Shown: positions 16,486 through 28,740, numbered from the stretch's first letter. The stretch is 64,000 nucleotides of DNA from Viscum album (GCA_963277665.1 OY728165.1:1757920772-1757984771), one strand, 5' to 3'. Notes: generated by a model not told the origin, from the letters alone. Translations and numbers: made by a program.

Positions 16486-18588
16486 ATGAAATCATCATAC
16501 ATTTATTGTAACTCAACGTCCAATATTTTTTAGATGATCAGTAAGGTTATTCTACTTGTATTATTTTTTAATAATAATTGTATATACTTTTTTATTTATT
16601 TTATTATACTTCATTTTTTTATACCTACCATGAAACATAGATTCATGGGTTTCTGAATAAAATAATCACACGAATCTAAAAAATCATTACTTACACCAAA
16701 GTGTTTGAGGGGTTCATATTTATTTTAGAATCATCCTATTAATATATCCATTATAGGATTATCAGTATATGACTAAACATCTCATCTACTACCAAAACTC
16801 TCATTGAATTCTAAATATATTTGTGTGATATTTTTACTATAGTGTGGTCGATCTGAATACTCACTATTATTAAATAGTTATCTATGGTATTTTGGTTTAT
16901 TTATTTAATATTTTCGAAGATAAATATGGTTTATTTACTCTAATAAAATTTAATTATAGTAAATTAAAATTTCCATAATGTAAATTAAATAGGCATATTT
17001 TATTAACATCCTTTATTATGATGATCTAATATTTAAACATTTAATGAATTTTACATTTATTTTAATTTAAAAATACTCATGGTCAATTTTGTTTTGTCTA
17101 CGTGATAAAATTATTCATACGGTTTCTTTATTTTTTGTCATGTGGTCACTTAATTAATAATTTCATCGATTTTATACATGTTTTTATTTAGGTATATTTC
17201 AAATTTGGTAAATCCTTATGATTCCATTCCTTGTAGATTCAATAATCTAAAATATTTTCAACTTATGTCCAGAGCTATGATCTAATTATTTCATCTCGTA
17301 ATATTTATTCAAAATCAAAATACATACAATATCTTACATACATATATTTTTTTCATTTCTCTATATAAATATTTTAATATCATAAAAACACAAAATTTAT
17401 TAGAATTATAGGAAACATGATTTATGATTATTTATAAAATAATTAATGTTTAATGAGAAAAATCCACTATTTTTATGTTCACAAATCATTGAAGGATATA
17501 TTTTCGATGACATAAATAAGTTTCATAAGTACTTAATTACATTATTCTGTGTATGATTTAATTAATCATTTAAAAAAAACTTCATTAATATATTTCTACA
17601 CCTTTTTGAATTAGTAAACTTTTATTATATAATCATTACAATCAATAAAATATCAAAGATAATCAATAAAAGTATAAATGTAATGAAGATAAACATAAAT
17701 ATAATCATGATCAGAAAAAATATAATCATTTTTCACATGGTCATATAGATAAAATAGAAAAATTAATAAAACATGGTAAAAAACCTATATTTCAGCCTAA
17801 TCCAAATATGAATCATTCTCTCTATATTCTCTATGATATAACATATTTTAGTAATATACGTTCAAACTTTTATGAATATTATTGTTAGTTAATGTAAAAG
17901 TTACACCAATCCATATTCTACTAGAAATTATTTTAAAATTGTGGTATAAAAGATGGGCAGCTGGTGAGCTCGACAATCAATAATTTCCAACTCTAGAGAT
18001 GTCTTTTAGACATAGCAACACATATCATTCATTCATCTAGGTGGACATGAATCATGATCATAGAGTGTTACAATGTTATCCATTTGACTAATTATCACAA
18101 TTCGCGTGTGTTCAAGAGCTCCACTTTAAGGGATTTATCCAAAAAATTATATGAATAGTTAATTCATTCTTCTTAGGACCATGTTGGTTTTGGTAACCTT
18201 ATTTAGTGAAAGTATATTATAAGAATTTTAACTTTCTTGTCTGGAATATATATAACCATGAAATATATATATTGGTAGTCTTTAATGGAAATGAGATTAG
18301 ATTCGCATCTATGTTCCTTTCTATCCAGAATCTTAAAGATGAAACAAATATTCTACTCTTTTTCAAAAGTGAATGGGATATATCAGTTTTGATTTTTTTA
18401 GGGAGTTCCATATTCACCAATATCCTGTTAATTTTATTGATTGTTTCATTAATAGTTGGTTTTATAGTCTATTATATATCTATTAAGAGAGGATAATTTT
18501 GAATCTATTTCTTGTAGTATGGTGCAGGTGTATTTCGAAGGAAAAACTATAAAATGGAATGATGCACCCACCTCATTATCAAGTTATT

Positions 18589-18963
18589 TGTGACAATTGG
18601 GTCCTAGTGATAGCACAGCCACTCCACCTTAACCTGGCCATCGGGTCCTGGCCTACCAGATACCACCAGTTGCCCCACAGACACGTTGGACCCACACCAA
18701 GGTCCACCGACATGCCCAAACGGGTCATCTGACTAATGATTATCTCCACGGGCCAACACTTGTCCTTTCCAATGTGCTTTGTCCTCACTCAAACAGACCC
18801 TAAGAAATGTCAAAGAAGGTCACCCATTTTGATCACTACTCCAGGCCAAGCATGCTTAAATGTGAAGTTCTAATCAGGTTGGCTCCCAAAAAGGAAGGTG
18901 CACCTTGATGAAATGAGTCATATCATTTAGTCATTTAACCCATTCTCATTTGAGGGTGTTACA
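18589..18963 (-). repeat. Cassandra 3' LTR
   Basis: 375 bp, the same length as the 5' LTR. Its minus-strand start at 18963 follows directly on the purine tract, and its end at 18589 (plus-strand tgtgacaattgg) abuts the left flank. Confidence 0.92.
18812..18882 (-). promoter_or_regulatory. 5S rRNA-like segment in Cassandra 3' LTR
   Basis: The minus strand reads tcagaac-like, then 'tttaagcatgcttggcc' and 'aaatgggtgaccttct', close to the 5S rRNA internal promoter region. This copy keeps the 5S 'aagc.tgcttgg' core better than the 5' LTR does. Confidence 0.87.
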
Positions 18964-18965
18964 AT

Positions 18966-18981
18966 CACCCCCCTCCCCCTA
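18966..18981 (-). other. Polypurine tract of Cassandra
   Basis: The plus strand reads cacccccctccccctag; the minus strand is a purine run immediately before the 3' LTR, the expected plus-strand primer. Confidence 0.85.
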
Positions 18982-19053
18982 GAGAACAATGTCCCCGTTG
19001 TGCGCCCTATATCTCAACCCAAGTTGTGCAGCGCACTTAAGGCTGGGTACCAC

Positions 19054-19064
19054 CTCTGATACCA
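19054..19064 (-). other. Primer binding site of Cassandra
   Basis: The plus strand reads ctctgatacca; the minus strand is TGGTATCAGAG, complementary to the 3' end of plant initiator tRNA-Met. It lies two bases inside the 5' LTR border, the normal place for a PBS. Confidence 0.9.
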
Positions 19065-19066
19065 AA

Positions 19067-19441
19067 TGTGACAACCGGGTCCCAGTGACAGCACAACCAA
19101 CATGTCTTAACATGGCCATCAGGTCCTGGACAATCAGATACCACCAGTTTCCCCGCAGACACATGGGGCCCACCCCATAGTCTACCAACATGCCCGAACA
19201 GGTCATCTGACTAATTATTGTCCCCATAAGCCAACATATGTCTTTTCTAGTGTTCTTTCTCGTCACTCACACACACTGTGAGAAACTTCCTAGAAGGTCA
19301 CCCATCTTGATCACAAATTCAGGCCATGAATGCTTAACTATGGAGTTTTAATCAGGTAGGCTTCTGAAAAGGAAGGTTCACCTTGTTGACATGAGTGAGA
19401 TCATTTCGACATTCAACCCTTTATCATTTGGGGGTGTTACA
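19067..19441 (-). repeat. Cassandra 5' LTR
   Basis: 375 bp. It aligns end to end with the copy at 18589-18963; the first 90 bp of the two differ at 18 positions, so the insertion is not recent. On the minus strand it starts at 19441 with TGTAACACCCCC and ends at 19067, two bases before the primer binding site. Confidence 0.92.
19288..19360 (-). promoter_or_regulatory. 5S rRNA-like segment in Cassandra 5' LTR
   Basis: Read on the minus strand this follows the 5S rRNA 3' half: a box A-like part (gttaagcattcatggcc) and a box C-like part (gatgggtgaccttctag). In Cassandra these sequences are thought to act as RNA polymerase III internal control regions. Several changes from 5S are visible, so activity today is doubtful. 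Confidence 0.85.
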
Positions 19442-20459
19442 ATATTTCTTTTTGAGGTCTATATGTATTTATATAGACTTTTCCCTACTCCTAATGAAAT
19501 GGGTTGATTCATCCTTGACATGGAAAATTAATGCCATAATGTTCCCTCAACCTAATACCAGTCATCTCACCAGGGTGAACAATATGCATTGAATTCCTTG
19601 TTCTAATGGAATCATGATTAATTTTGAAGGCTCTTAATGCTTTTTTAATTTGAGGGGATGTGTTTTTTTAATCCCATTAGATCTATGATAATTATATTGA
19701 ATTTATTTTATACACAAAGAGACTAACTACAAGTAGAGGCCATTTCAATCATCAATGGGCTAGAATTGTACCAATATAAAACATTGTTCAGTTTTTTGTA
19801 GAGACTACTATATTTTCATATATTACACTCTCAAAGGCATTACATAAAATCCTTGTAAAATCACTTATGTGATTTTTATGTGAATGAATCTTATCACTAA
19901 TGGGATCGATCCTATCCATACATTTTAGAAAAGGAATAGAGTTTCTAAATTTATAAATTTAATGGGAAATTAGGACGATCCCCTCATTTACACTTCAAAC
20001 ACTATTTCACTTCCACTAGGTTTGTTGATATAGTTATTGGATATTATCATAGGCTCCACTTATATAGTTCCCCTTTATCCTTTTTTCCATCTTCCCCTTA
20101 TCCCACTTTTTTTTAATAAACATATTGTATTCTATGGATAAATGGTGTCTAGGTAGGAGCTATAGAGGTGGCCACATGAGTAGCTAGAGATGATAGTTGA
20201 GAATGAGGTTAGATATGATTATATAAAGGGATCAGAAAATAATTATTTTAAATAGATATATAATAATTTATTACTATTGTTATCATAATGATAAATATAT
20301 ATTCATGCACTAAATTTTGAAATAATTAACCATTTTCCTATAGAAAATTTTCCAAAATATGAGTAATGGAATATAACCTTTGGAATTGAGCACTGAAAAT
20401 TATTTTTATATGCGGGTTTTTAAAATTCCCAGAAAAATTCATTAATATATATTTCATAT
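19442..20459. other. Gene-free sequence right of Cassandra
   Basis: No protein or repeat assignment. It should be continuous with the sequence left of 18589, before Cassandra inserted. If copia element G had its 3' LTR in order, that LTR would be expected here or to the left, but I could not match it to the 5' LTR fragment at 38960-39379. Confidence 0.45.
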
Positions 20460-22650
20460 AATTCTTAATAATTAACTTGATAAAAAATTAATTTTTGTCC
20501 TTTGTGATGGTCTCTTTATCAGTCCTAGTCATCATAGAATGAACACTCACTAATTCTAAAATCATTCCAACCCATGTTTCCCCTGTTGAAATAATATTAT
20601 CCTTTTTGTATATAAAATCACTAAGGATAGTATTAAAATAATCTATAATAATAAATGAAACATGATATTAATCAATATAAAAAATATTCATAGGAAGTGT
20701 GAAAGATGTAGAGGAAAAATGATGAGGGGTATTGGAAGATGATCAACTAGTGGGTCTAGAGAAATGTCAACATAAATAGAGCTTCCTATGAGATTGATCT
20801 AAAAAGATAATTTTAAAATATTAAGGAATAAGGTCTATTTAATCATTCATTATCTGATTTTCTTTTTCAAATAGATATATTTTGAAAAAAAAATATTATA
20901 AAATATTCCGTAGAAATCATTACTTTTTGAAAGCATCAAATCGTAATCTAAAATTACATATAAATCATTAAAAATATAAACAGATACACCTAGAACCCAT
21001 TAATGTATTCTAGGGTCCTTAAATATGAGGAATTGGTTATAGGTTGAGGTGATGGAACATCCTGATGAAAAGGGGTTTTATAATTAACCATGTCTACATA
21101 TTCCACCATAGGATCGCTTTCTATTTTCAATTAAAAATAAAATAAGGGTATAACAATCCTGATGTAAAACACATCAGTAGGGTCTAAATCCACAATTGTA
21201 CATGGATATCCAACTATAGAAAATATCATATTGTAAGGTTTGAACATATCATCTAATACTTGTCCCACTACTTAACTCATCCATTGTTCATACTATCATA
21301 GATATGGTCTAGGGGATAATTTTTTAAACCTTTATTCAAGACCAATCTACTCAACTAAGAAGCATTAAACAAGAGGTGAAACTGATTTGGGAGGTTTAAC
21401 ATTCTCTAGTGGAATGCCTCAAACATAATAAGGATCATCATCTGTAGATTCACAATACTTTATTCAAATAATGGATCTGTGTGTACTCTATCCCATAGAA
21501 AGTAGAGTTACATAAATGGTTTCCCCCTCTAATTATAATAATGGATATCCTTCATCACTTGACTCATCCTCTTATTCAATATTTTATTTCCTTTAAATCA
21601 ATGAATAAACTCTTCAGGATATTCTCCATCACTGTTATCATAAAATTCTATTTTATATGGGACTATTTGAGATTGATAAGTTTCATACACAGCAGAATCA
21701 TTGTAATCATGATGTGGGGATAAAAATAAACTTGTGTCTAGAGGACTATATGAAACAGTATGGGATATACATGTTGACCCATTTCAAGTTATAGAATCTT
21801 CAAATTTATTAGATTAATAATTCCATCCCAACTCCTAAACTCTTGTATCAAACTAATTTAAATCATCCATCTAATTATCACTTTGAACAAACAATTCGTC
21901 CCCAAAAGATCAATAACCAATATCATCGGGCTATAAATTCACATTAACCTTATACTTCATTGAAAAATGGAGTTAAAATACATTTATATTCTTATATATC
22001 TTCTAAAGATCAGAAAACCATGATTTCCTCTATATGTTCTAGTTAAAAATTATTCTCTTGCAAATGGTGTGATTGTTATATATTCCAATAGTTGATATTG
22101 GCATTTTATACCTTAAAAGAAGAATCAATTTGACCTCTAATATATATGAAATAGTCTTCAAATAGGGTGATCAGACGAACTAGTAGGATGTAATTCAATT
22201 TTATATCATTTTCTTCATAATATACATAGTTAGGTTGATTTATAATATATTATTAATTAAAATAATGTAGATGAAATTGTAATTTTTAAAGATGTTGAAG
22301 TCCCATTTCCTAGATCAAAGTTGATTTTGATTAACAATAACTAGTATCCTAAACTCTCCCTCAAACTCCATATAAAATGGACATATATGATATCCATCTC
22401 CATTCAACTCTGGAATAATTTTCTCATATGAAAATGTCACAGAATACAAATGATATTAGTTCAAAAAATCATTAACATTAGCATCAGGAGAAACATTCAA
22501 TCATTTTCCCCAATGCAATGATAAAATCACTAGTACATATCTATTCAGAAGGATTTTAATAAATTAAATATAATCATTATCATAAAAAATATGTTCCTAT
22601 AGAAATCCATTTCCAACCATGGATTGAATTGCCATGAATTCTCTGTAAAA
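20460..22650 (-). pseudogene. Decayed minus-strand ORF 3' of copia pol, unidentified
   Basis: I do not recognise this product. Long open stretches follow one another on the minus strand: about 125 codons in one frame with only five stops (22645-22270), then 44 (about 22250-22115), 59 (21720-21545), two neighbouring stretches of about 46 (about 21280-21010) and 57 open codons (20640-20470), with shifts of frame between them. Typical open runs at this base composition are near ten codons. The residues are mixed and hydrophilic (for example SYEKIIPELNGDGYHICPF, and YDNSDGEYPEE). It lies directly downstream of the copia RNase H on the same strand. Some Sireviruses carry an additional, envelope-like ORF in that position, so this is one reading. 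A gag-like ORF of another element or an old host gene are alternatives. Confidence 0.4.
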
Positions 22651-23279
22651 TATTTAGATGATCAATTAATTTGTCGATAATAAAAATTTAATGATTTTAT
22701 GGATTTAAACTATGCTTCAGGTATATTTCTCTCTAGATTCAGAAAATAATTCAATATGTTCTTGTTTTGTGGTTCCCGTGATTCACTAAAACATTATATT
22801 CTTATCTAAAATTATTTATGATAATTAATACGGTCAATATCCAAATTAAACATCACATTTAGAATCTATTAAAGATTGGTTTGACAGGTTTCATCAGATC
22901 AATTGGAAAAATATGATTTATTTTCAATATGGAGAATGGTTATGACATGATTTATGTCGTAGAGTGAATATTCTCTAAATTCTATTTTCGGTGAATTTTA
23001 TATCATTTGTGGAATGATATAATAAATCAATTAATTGAATATATACATATTAAGTTTTATCAATTCCTAGATATACACTTTATGATGTGTAATAGTAATA
23101 TATTATTTAATATACTCTAATGGTAAAGGTTGGTTAACCTATCACGTTACTAAACTTTATGATAGAAAAGAGTGTAATGGTAGCTTGAGTTACATCATAA
23201 ATTCCCCTCACGAAATATTTTTCATTATCATCACATATAACCTTTGAGACAAAAATTTAATTAATTTGAAAATAAAATA
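22651..23279. other. Spacer between copia RNase H and the unidentified ORF
   Basis: Downstream of the RNase H end on the minus strand. I see no clear polypurine tract or LTR start here, which leaves room for the idea that the copia coding region continues past pol. No motif recognised. Confidence 0.4.
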
Positions 23280-23740
23280 TATTTCTAATATATCATACCG
23301 AATCTGTGTCTAATAAAATTTAATCTCTCTAAATTTAGAGGTTCTATAAAAAAATTAGCAAGTTGTTTCTCACTACCTATAAATTCAATAGTGATGTACC
23401 TGTTTAAACTGGTTTCTAATGATGTGATTTTTTATATTAATGTGTTCAGTCTTAATGTAAGATATATAATTCATATAAAATTAAATAATACATCTATTAC
23501 AATAATTTAATGTTAAATATAATAATTAATAACTAGAGTATATAAATACATGTTTTATTTAAAACATTTAAGCACAAAAAATTATATATAATGGCTTAAT
23601 AGTCTTCTAAAGTGGGAAATACAATTACTTTTTTATTTTTTACCACACCATGAAGTTGGAGTGTTTCCTAGAACATGAAAAGTAAAATAGGTTCTTTTTT
23701 ACATTTAGTTACAATATGTTAAATCCACAACAGAAATAAT
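23280..23740 (-). pseudogene. Copia RNase H fragment (element G)
   Basis: Minus-strand fragments match copia RNase H in order. First comes a D-x-x-Y (about 23725) leading into FHVLGNTPTSWCGKK (about 23670), equivalent to the family's 'F-L-G...SW.SKKQ'. A shifted frame then gives PTLEDY, matching 'STxEAEY'. Near 23440 TEHINIKNHIIRN matches 'TKHIDIRHHFIRD', and near 23350 SEKQLANFFIEPLNLERLNF matches '.E.QLADIFTKPL...RF..L'. Several stops and at least two frameshifts break it. RNase H would degrade the RNA template during reverse transcription in cytoplasmic particles. Confidence 0.82.
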
Positions 23741-24154
23741 TACTAATTCAAAATCTTGTCCTTTAGAGTTGAACAATCCTATATTTGTTGTAATATCAAG
23801 GTATTTGATTTTTTTTAACTATATTCAACTATAATTATATGTGGTTTGTTTCGAAGTGGGGATGCATACACATAGTAAATATAATATGCGGCATACGAGT
23901 GGGTTTTTATAGTAATATCATAGTTATACCTCAATATGGTGTTTGGTCAACCGGTTTCCAAATTTCATCCAACTCCAATATATATGTACTACACATTGGA
24001 TTATTACATCCATTATGTTTATCCAAGAAAAAAAGTTTTAATAAATATTTTTTATTACTATGTTGATTTAACCTTATTCCAAATTTGTTTTAAAAATATG
24101 AAATCCATACAATTTTTTACCACACCCATTAAACTCATTACAAAATATTTTTAA

Positions 24155-24394
24155 TTAGTTTTAGGGATTCAATAAACGACGATTTTATGGATGAATCAAA
24201 ATTAATATCATCAACATAGATTTCTAAAATTAATGGATATTATTAAATTCAGGTAATAAAATGTATAGGATCAGCTATACCCTCATTAAATTCATTTGAA
24301 TTCAATAAATGTTTGAACCTATTATACCAAGCTATAAGAGCCTTTTTAACCACAAATTTCTTTTGAATTTTTGAAAACATTAGTTAGTTAATTT
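24155..24394 (-). pseudogene. Copia reverse transcriptase, C-terminal half (element G)
   Basis: The minus strand reads VKKALIAWYNRFKHLL, equivalent to the copia block 'KKALYGLKQAPRAWYxRLxxFL' with the middle lost. Then come about 15 codons and the catalytic box LEIYVDDINF, equivalent to 'xQIYVDDIIF'; both aspartates are kept. A stop follows soon after the box and others lie between. The fragment ends abruptly at 24394, where the 5' LTR of gypsy A begins. The missing N-terminal part of the same domain is found beyond the 3' LTR of A, from 35239 upward. Confidence 0.88.
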
Positions 24395-27357
24395 TATAGA
24401 ACCCCACGATATTATGGTATATTTATTAATAAGTAATTTCAATTCGTTAGATATCCTACAGTGCTCACAACATTCAGTCTCTATGAAATGACAAATTTTT
24501 TATATAATATTTATACCAATTCTATTAAACATAATTTTCGACTATTGTGTCATTAATTTCAAAAAACGTACATACACAGTTGCATTTAGTATGACCCATA
24601 GATTTAGATAAGATTAAAAAAAATTTATGGTGAACAGTAGCTTACCCTTATGATTAGAAATATGACACTTATGAATAATAACCTCACCTAGGATATTATA
24701 AATTTAATTTAAACACATTATAAATTAAGGTGAATACTTTAAAAATTAATAATTAAGTGTTGTCATTTTTAAAAAAAATTATTAATAATTTAATAATTAT
24801 TAAATATATTTAAAAAATAAATAAATTTCCAAAAATAAATTCATAAAACAATAATTTCTCTTCCTATGATTTTAGGATAATTTTATCAGACGTAACTTAA
24901 TTTTTCACCATCTTCTGAAATCTGTAATAAATTTAAAAAATGTATTTTTTTATTTAATAATAATTTTAATTAAAATATTATATTTCAAAAATATAGAAAA
25001 TTATTTTCATAAAATTGAGTACAGTTTTTTAATTCTACACTTCAAAAAATGGTTCGGTAGAATTTTTTCTATTTTTCATACATACAATAATTTTTGGGGA
25101 ATAGTATAATATGACAATTTACAGTATAAATACCTAACGTTTTAAATACAATATTCCTTGAATCATGGATAATTTATGCAACCATTACATCAAAATAACA
25201 TGTAAGAAATTATCATTAATATTCCTTTTTGTTGAGAAAAATAACAAAAAAGGAATAATATTATGAGAAATCACCCCACTCCTCCACTATAAAACCACTC
25301 TTCACCCCTATTCTCCTCACACCTATAATCCTTGAAGATTCTCATAGTTCATCCCATGTCATATTCCCTAGTATCTCCCCACATCCTAGATCAATTTGTC
25401 TTACCATAATTCTAAATCCAATCCCCTTATGGAGGTTCTCAAGGAGGAGTATTCAAGGGGTAAAATCCTTTTTATTTTTCCTATTAATTTATTTTCATAT
25501 TCAATATTTTATTATTCTAACATCCCCTCAACTATCCATATTATCTTGATAACACCAATATTATATATATACTATAATTACATCATTTTATTTTAATATC
25601 CATTATCCATATCATTTCTCTCTATTATTTTAAAAACGATATCATTTTTTCGGAGGTGCCGACATACAACCTTCGTGGAGAAGAACTTTCATTCATTAAT
25701 TTCTCCAAAATGGGTGGTTATGAAACCATTTTCACTATTTAACCATATAATTAAAAATTAATTTTCCCTTATTTACTGTTATGTAACCATTTTATATATT
25801 ACATATTAAATAATGTAATGAAACAAGTTCATTGTGGTAAAAACCCATTAAAATTATGAAAAACGATTAACACAAAGTATCTTTTCTAATTATTCATCCA
25901 AAATATATATATATAATGTTATGTATCCATTTAAACTTATTTATTATCAATAATTTCATATAATTCCATGTCTTTATAATTATATCCATTTTAAATGTAT
26001 ATCAATACATTTATAAAAGTAATCTGATCATGAAAATCAAGGAAACAAACGATCTTGAGAAACAAAATTGTATCGTATAACTAATTCAAAGACCATGAAT
26101 GAACATTTTAAAATTATAATAAATTTAATTTATTTAAATAAGGTTTTTAATTAATTAATTTGTTTATTTATTTTGACTATACGTGACATTAATACCTATG
26201 TAAGAACACATTCTGATATAAGGTAAGGTGTTTCATATCTCACTTCTCTTTCCACGAGATTTCAATTATTTACCACATATTTCTTATATGTGGTGTATGT
26301 ATACGTCCATATGAAATATAATATTTTTTTCTATCAATATTTATGGTATTAAATTATTTATATAATGATTTTTACATTTTTTCATAAGATTTGATTGATA
26401 ACAGTATTGTAAGTTACTTCATCGCAATTTCAATAATATTTGGACTTACTTAAATTTGTGAACCTAATCATTTTTATGTGGTATATATTATACTAGTTTG
26501 AGATTATTTTTCATTTGAAAATAAATTCTTGTTAAATATATATATTATTTTATTGTGTATATTATTTTCTTTTTGTCGTATACCATTTTAAATACAGTTT
26601 TTATATTGAATGAGGCTTTAACTATGGAAATATTGATGAATCTGTACCCTCTACTCAATATAGATATTGAAAAGGATTTTATTTATTTTAAATCTATATA
26701 TAAATAATGATATGTAATGTTAGTTAAGTTATGGGGAATTTATATCCCCATTATGCATCAATATGTATCATGAGAGAAAATAGTTGGCGACAAACCCTTA
26801 GAAATTGTTTCCAAAACCTAATCAGACTGGTATCTACCAACACAGATAAATTTTCTCAAAGGTATAATGTTTCATCTTCTAGATATCGGATATTCAAATA
26901 ATATGAATTATTTTTAATCATTATTTAGTCATTACATTCCATATGTTTTTCAATATGATAAAATATAATGATGCACATTCATTCTCATTTTATTAAATGG
27001 TGTGTGATTCAATTATTCACCATGCCAAAATAATTATCTCTAATTGATTTTTTATCACTTATTATCATTTCATGATTCAGAGATATTTAACCCTTTTAGA
27101 GAAATTGATCTCAACCATTTATTCTTATTTCATTCCCCATGTTATGAATAAGATATCATTTATTGAGTTATTCAACTATGTAGTTTATTTTTATTTGTTT
27201 TGTATTATATTTTTTCCAACTATAAAATGGTTTTCACGTATGTATATGACTTCTTCAAGTCTATTGAACTGAGTGGTCCTTCAATATTTGATTCCTAGTA
27301 ATCATGTCAATTTAATAAAATAATGCACCGACTCTAGGATTCTGGGGTTGAGGTGAA
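24395..27357 (+). repeat. 5' LTR of gypsy A
   Basis: It pairs with 32202-35238. Starts compare as tatagaaccccacgatatta against tataacaccccaagacatta, both decayed from TGTAACACCCC. The promoter blocks near 25270 and 33138 are nearly identical. Ends compare as gactctaggattctggggt against gctctgggcttctagggtc. The palindrome copy is tatcatgaga at 26766-26775. Length is about 2.96 kb. The exact 3' border is good to a few bases only. Confidence 0.85.
25269..25340 (+). promoter_or_regulatory. Core promoter of gypsy A 5' LTR
   Basis: A C-rich block (aatcaccccactcctccac) runs into TATAAAA at 25288-25294, followed by a C/T-rich leader. The same arrangement is at 33137-33163 in the other LTR, and this is the best-conserved short stretch between the two. 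It is the expected RNA polymerase II start region that defines U3/R. Confidence 0.75.
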
Positions 27358-28210
27358 ATAGTTTGTTTAGTAGGACAGTTCTGTAGAAACCTTGTGAACT
27401 AGATTTGGGAAACAAAGTTTATGGAACATAACACTAAGATAGATTTTGAGGATATTAGTAGGATAATATCTTATAACTTTAGTAAGGGATAGAATATGTG
27501 GATATTTATAAAAATACATCTCTGTCTGGATACTACAATTGTATGTGGTTGTGGAAGAGATATAACTAGAAGTATTAACTATAACAAGGTCTTCCGGGAA
27601 TTATTTGTGGTAACCTAGTACAGATCAATGAGCCTTACTACAGACATGTTTTTACAATCTCTATGGATATTCTGTGGATAATTAAAATTTTTATTTTCAA
27701 AATATTATGAAGGATTAAAAAAATATGTCCCCAAAAGAAACCATGTTTATGATTGTGAGATTAGCTATGGCAAATTTTTAAATTTATGATAATGAGTTTT
27801 TATAGTTAGAAATTAAGCATTATGATTCATAACCTAATTTAGTGTATTCCATTTTTTAGAGATGGTGCATAATGGAAAAATGGGAAATAGTACCCACAAA
27901 CAATGTTGGTATTTCCTTTCTAACAAATTCAACATAGTTTGTGTATGATATGAGCTTATCAAAAAAAATATTAGGACATCATAATCATGTTCTGATGAAG
28001 AACCATAGTACACCTATGTTATATACATTCATGCTATAGAAGATCGCATATTCTAGTGGGACTAGTAATCCAAAGGAATCCTATTAGTGGATAAAGTCCC
28101 TTCAGATGACATATTTTGGAATTAAGATGAAATTAAAAGGAAATAGAAATGCTGGTATTATATTATCTCAAATGTGATGTTGACCAAAGGGGGTCCTTGA
28201 TATAGAATAC
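27358..28210 (+). pseudogene. Untranslated leader and N-terminal gag of A, unreadable
   Basis: Lies between the 5' LTR and the recognisable gag core. No clear primer binding site could be read next to the LTR, so the TGGTATCAGAG expected for this group has decayed. No coherent reading frame remains. Confidence 0.5.
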
Positions 28211-28740
28211 CAAGTTTTATGAAAAAATATAATATATGGAATGGATAAAATTTAAGGAAATATTATTCGACAAATATTTACCCCATGAGAAACGAACTGA
28301 AATGAAGATAAAACTCTTTAGTTTAATGAAAATATAAGAATATAGTGTAGTGTAGTATAAGGCTACCTTCATAAGAATATCTAGGTACATAATAGATTGT
28401 GTACATGATTTTGAATACAATATTTATCATTTCACTATAGGTATGAAGACATATATCCAAGTGGAACTATAATCACAAACAAATTCATTATATGATAAAT
28501 AATATTAAATTTCATCAAAATAGAGAAGTAATTTCCTATATAGAATTTGTCTGAGGGAAATAAAGATAAAAATTAGTATATGATAACCATTGAAAGGTTA
28601 AATCATCAAATAAAAATATAGAAATGATGGATTTTATATTATGTGAAAAATGTATACAGAATAATCTTTGTAAATTCATTAAAGGTATTGGAGTTAGTTA
28701 TATGTGTGGAAAAAAGGGTCAGCATGCTAATAAATTAAAT
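28211..28740 (+). pseudogene. Gag fragment with zinc knuckle (gypsy A)
   Basis: From about 28236 the plus strand reads EWIKFKEILFDKYLPHEKRT and goes on to KIKLFSL. This matches the core of the retrotransposon gag domain ('W..F...F..KYFP...R.....F..L'). It continues to a stretch equivalent to the 'F..GL.P.I' end of that domain near 28440. At 28690-28735 YMCGKKGQHANK corresponds to a CCHC zinc knuckle that has lost its first and last cysteines. Gag forms the particle that encloses element RNA. Stops interrupt it. Confidence 0.8.

Larger units (their letters stand above)
5739..18588. other. Gene-free A/T-rich tract, about 12.8 kb, unassigned
   Basis: Nothing here can be tied to a gene or a named repeat family. 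Short frames (about 60-96 codons) are scattered on both strands without recognisable motifs. A TATA-like site with a pyrimidine-rich follow-up at about 7160-7210 resembles the promoter part of the gypsy LTRs. Near 11300-11345 the minus strand also has TATA followed by a C/T-rich stretch. Both may be remnants of LTRs, but I could not find matching ends or pol motifs. The stretch 12900-13430 is almost pure A/T. The part just left of 18589 is the flank into which Cassandra inserted. Confidence 0.5.
18589..19441 (-). mobile_element. Cassandra-type TRIM retrotransposon
   Basis: This is a small non-coding LTR element of 853 bp with two direct LTRs of exactly 375 bp and a 103-bp interior. On the minus strand the LTRs begin TGTAACACCC and end with TGTCACA. 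The interior has a primer binding site matching the 3' end of initiator tRNA-Met next to the 5' LTR and a purine-rich tract next to the 3' LTR. Each LTR carries a segment resembling 5S rRNA, which defines the Cassandra family. There is no coding capacity, as expected: Cassandra depends on proteins from other elements. The flanking pentamers (ttatt on the left, atatt on the right) match at four of five positions and may be the decayed target duplication. G+C is visibly higher than in the surroundings. Confidence 0.93.

Noticed and set aside
18206..18496. 96-codon plus-strand ORF ending in a hydrophobic, membrane-helix-like stretch
   Set aside because: It is the longest frame outside element coding, but a few frames of this size are expected by chance in 64 kb at this base composition. 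No family motif, promoter or exon structure is visible, and the hydrophobic run follows from T-rich codons.
18579..19266. Frames of 60-95 codons on both strands (18579-18788, 18979-19266, 18989-19180)
   Set aside because: They lie in the Cassandra LTRs and interior, which are non-coding. The length comes from the higher G+C content, and the two minus-strand frames resemble each other only because the LTRs are repeats.
28217..28420. 67-codon minus-strand ORF
   Set aside because: Antisense shadow of the gag core of gypsy A.
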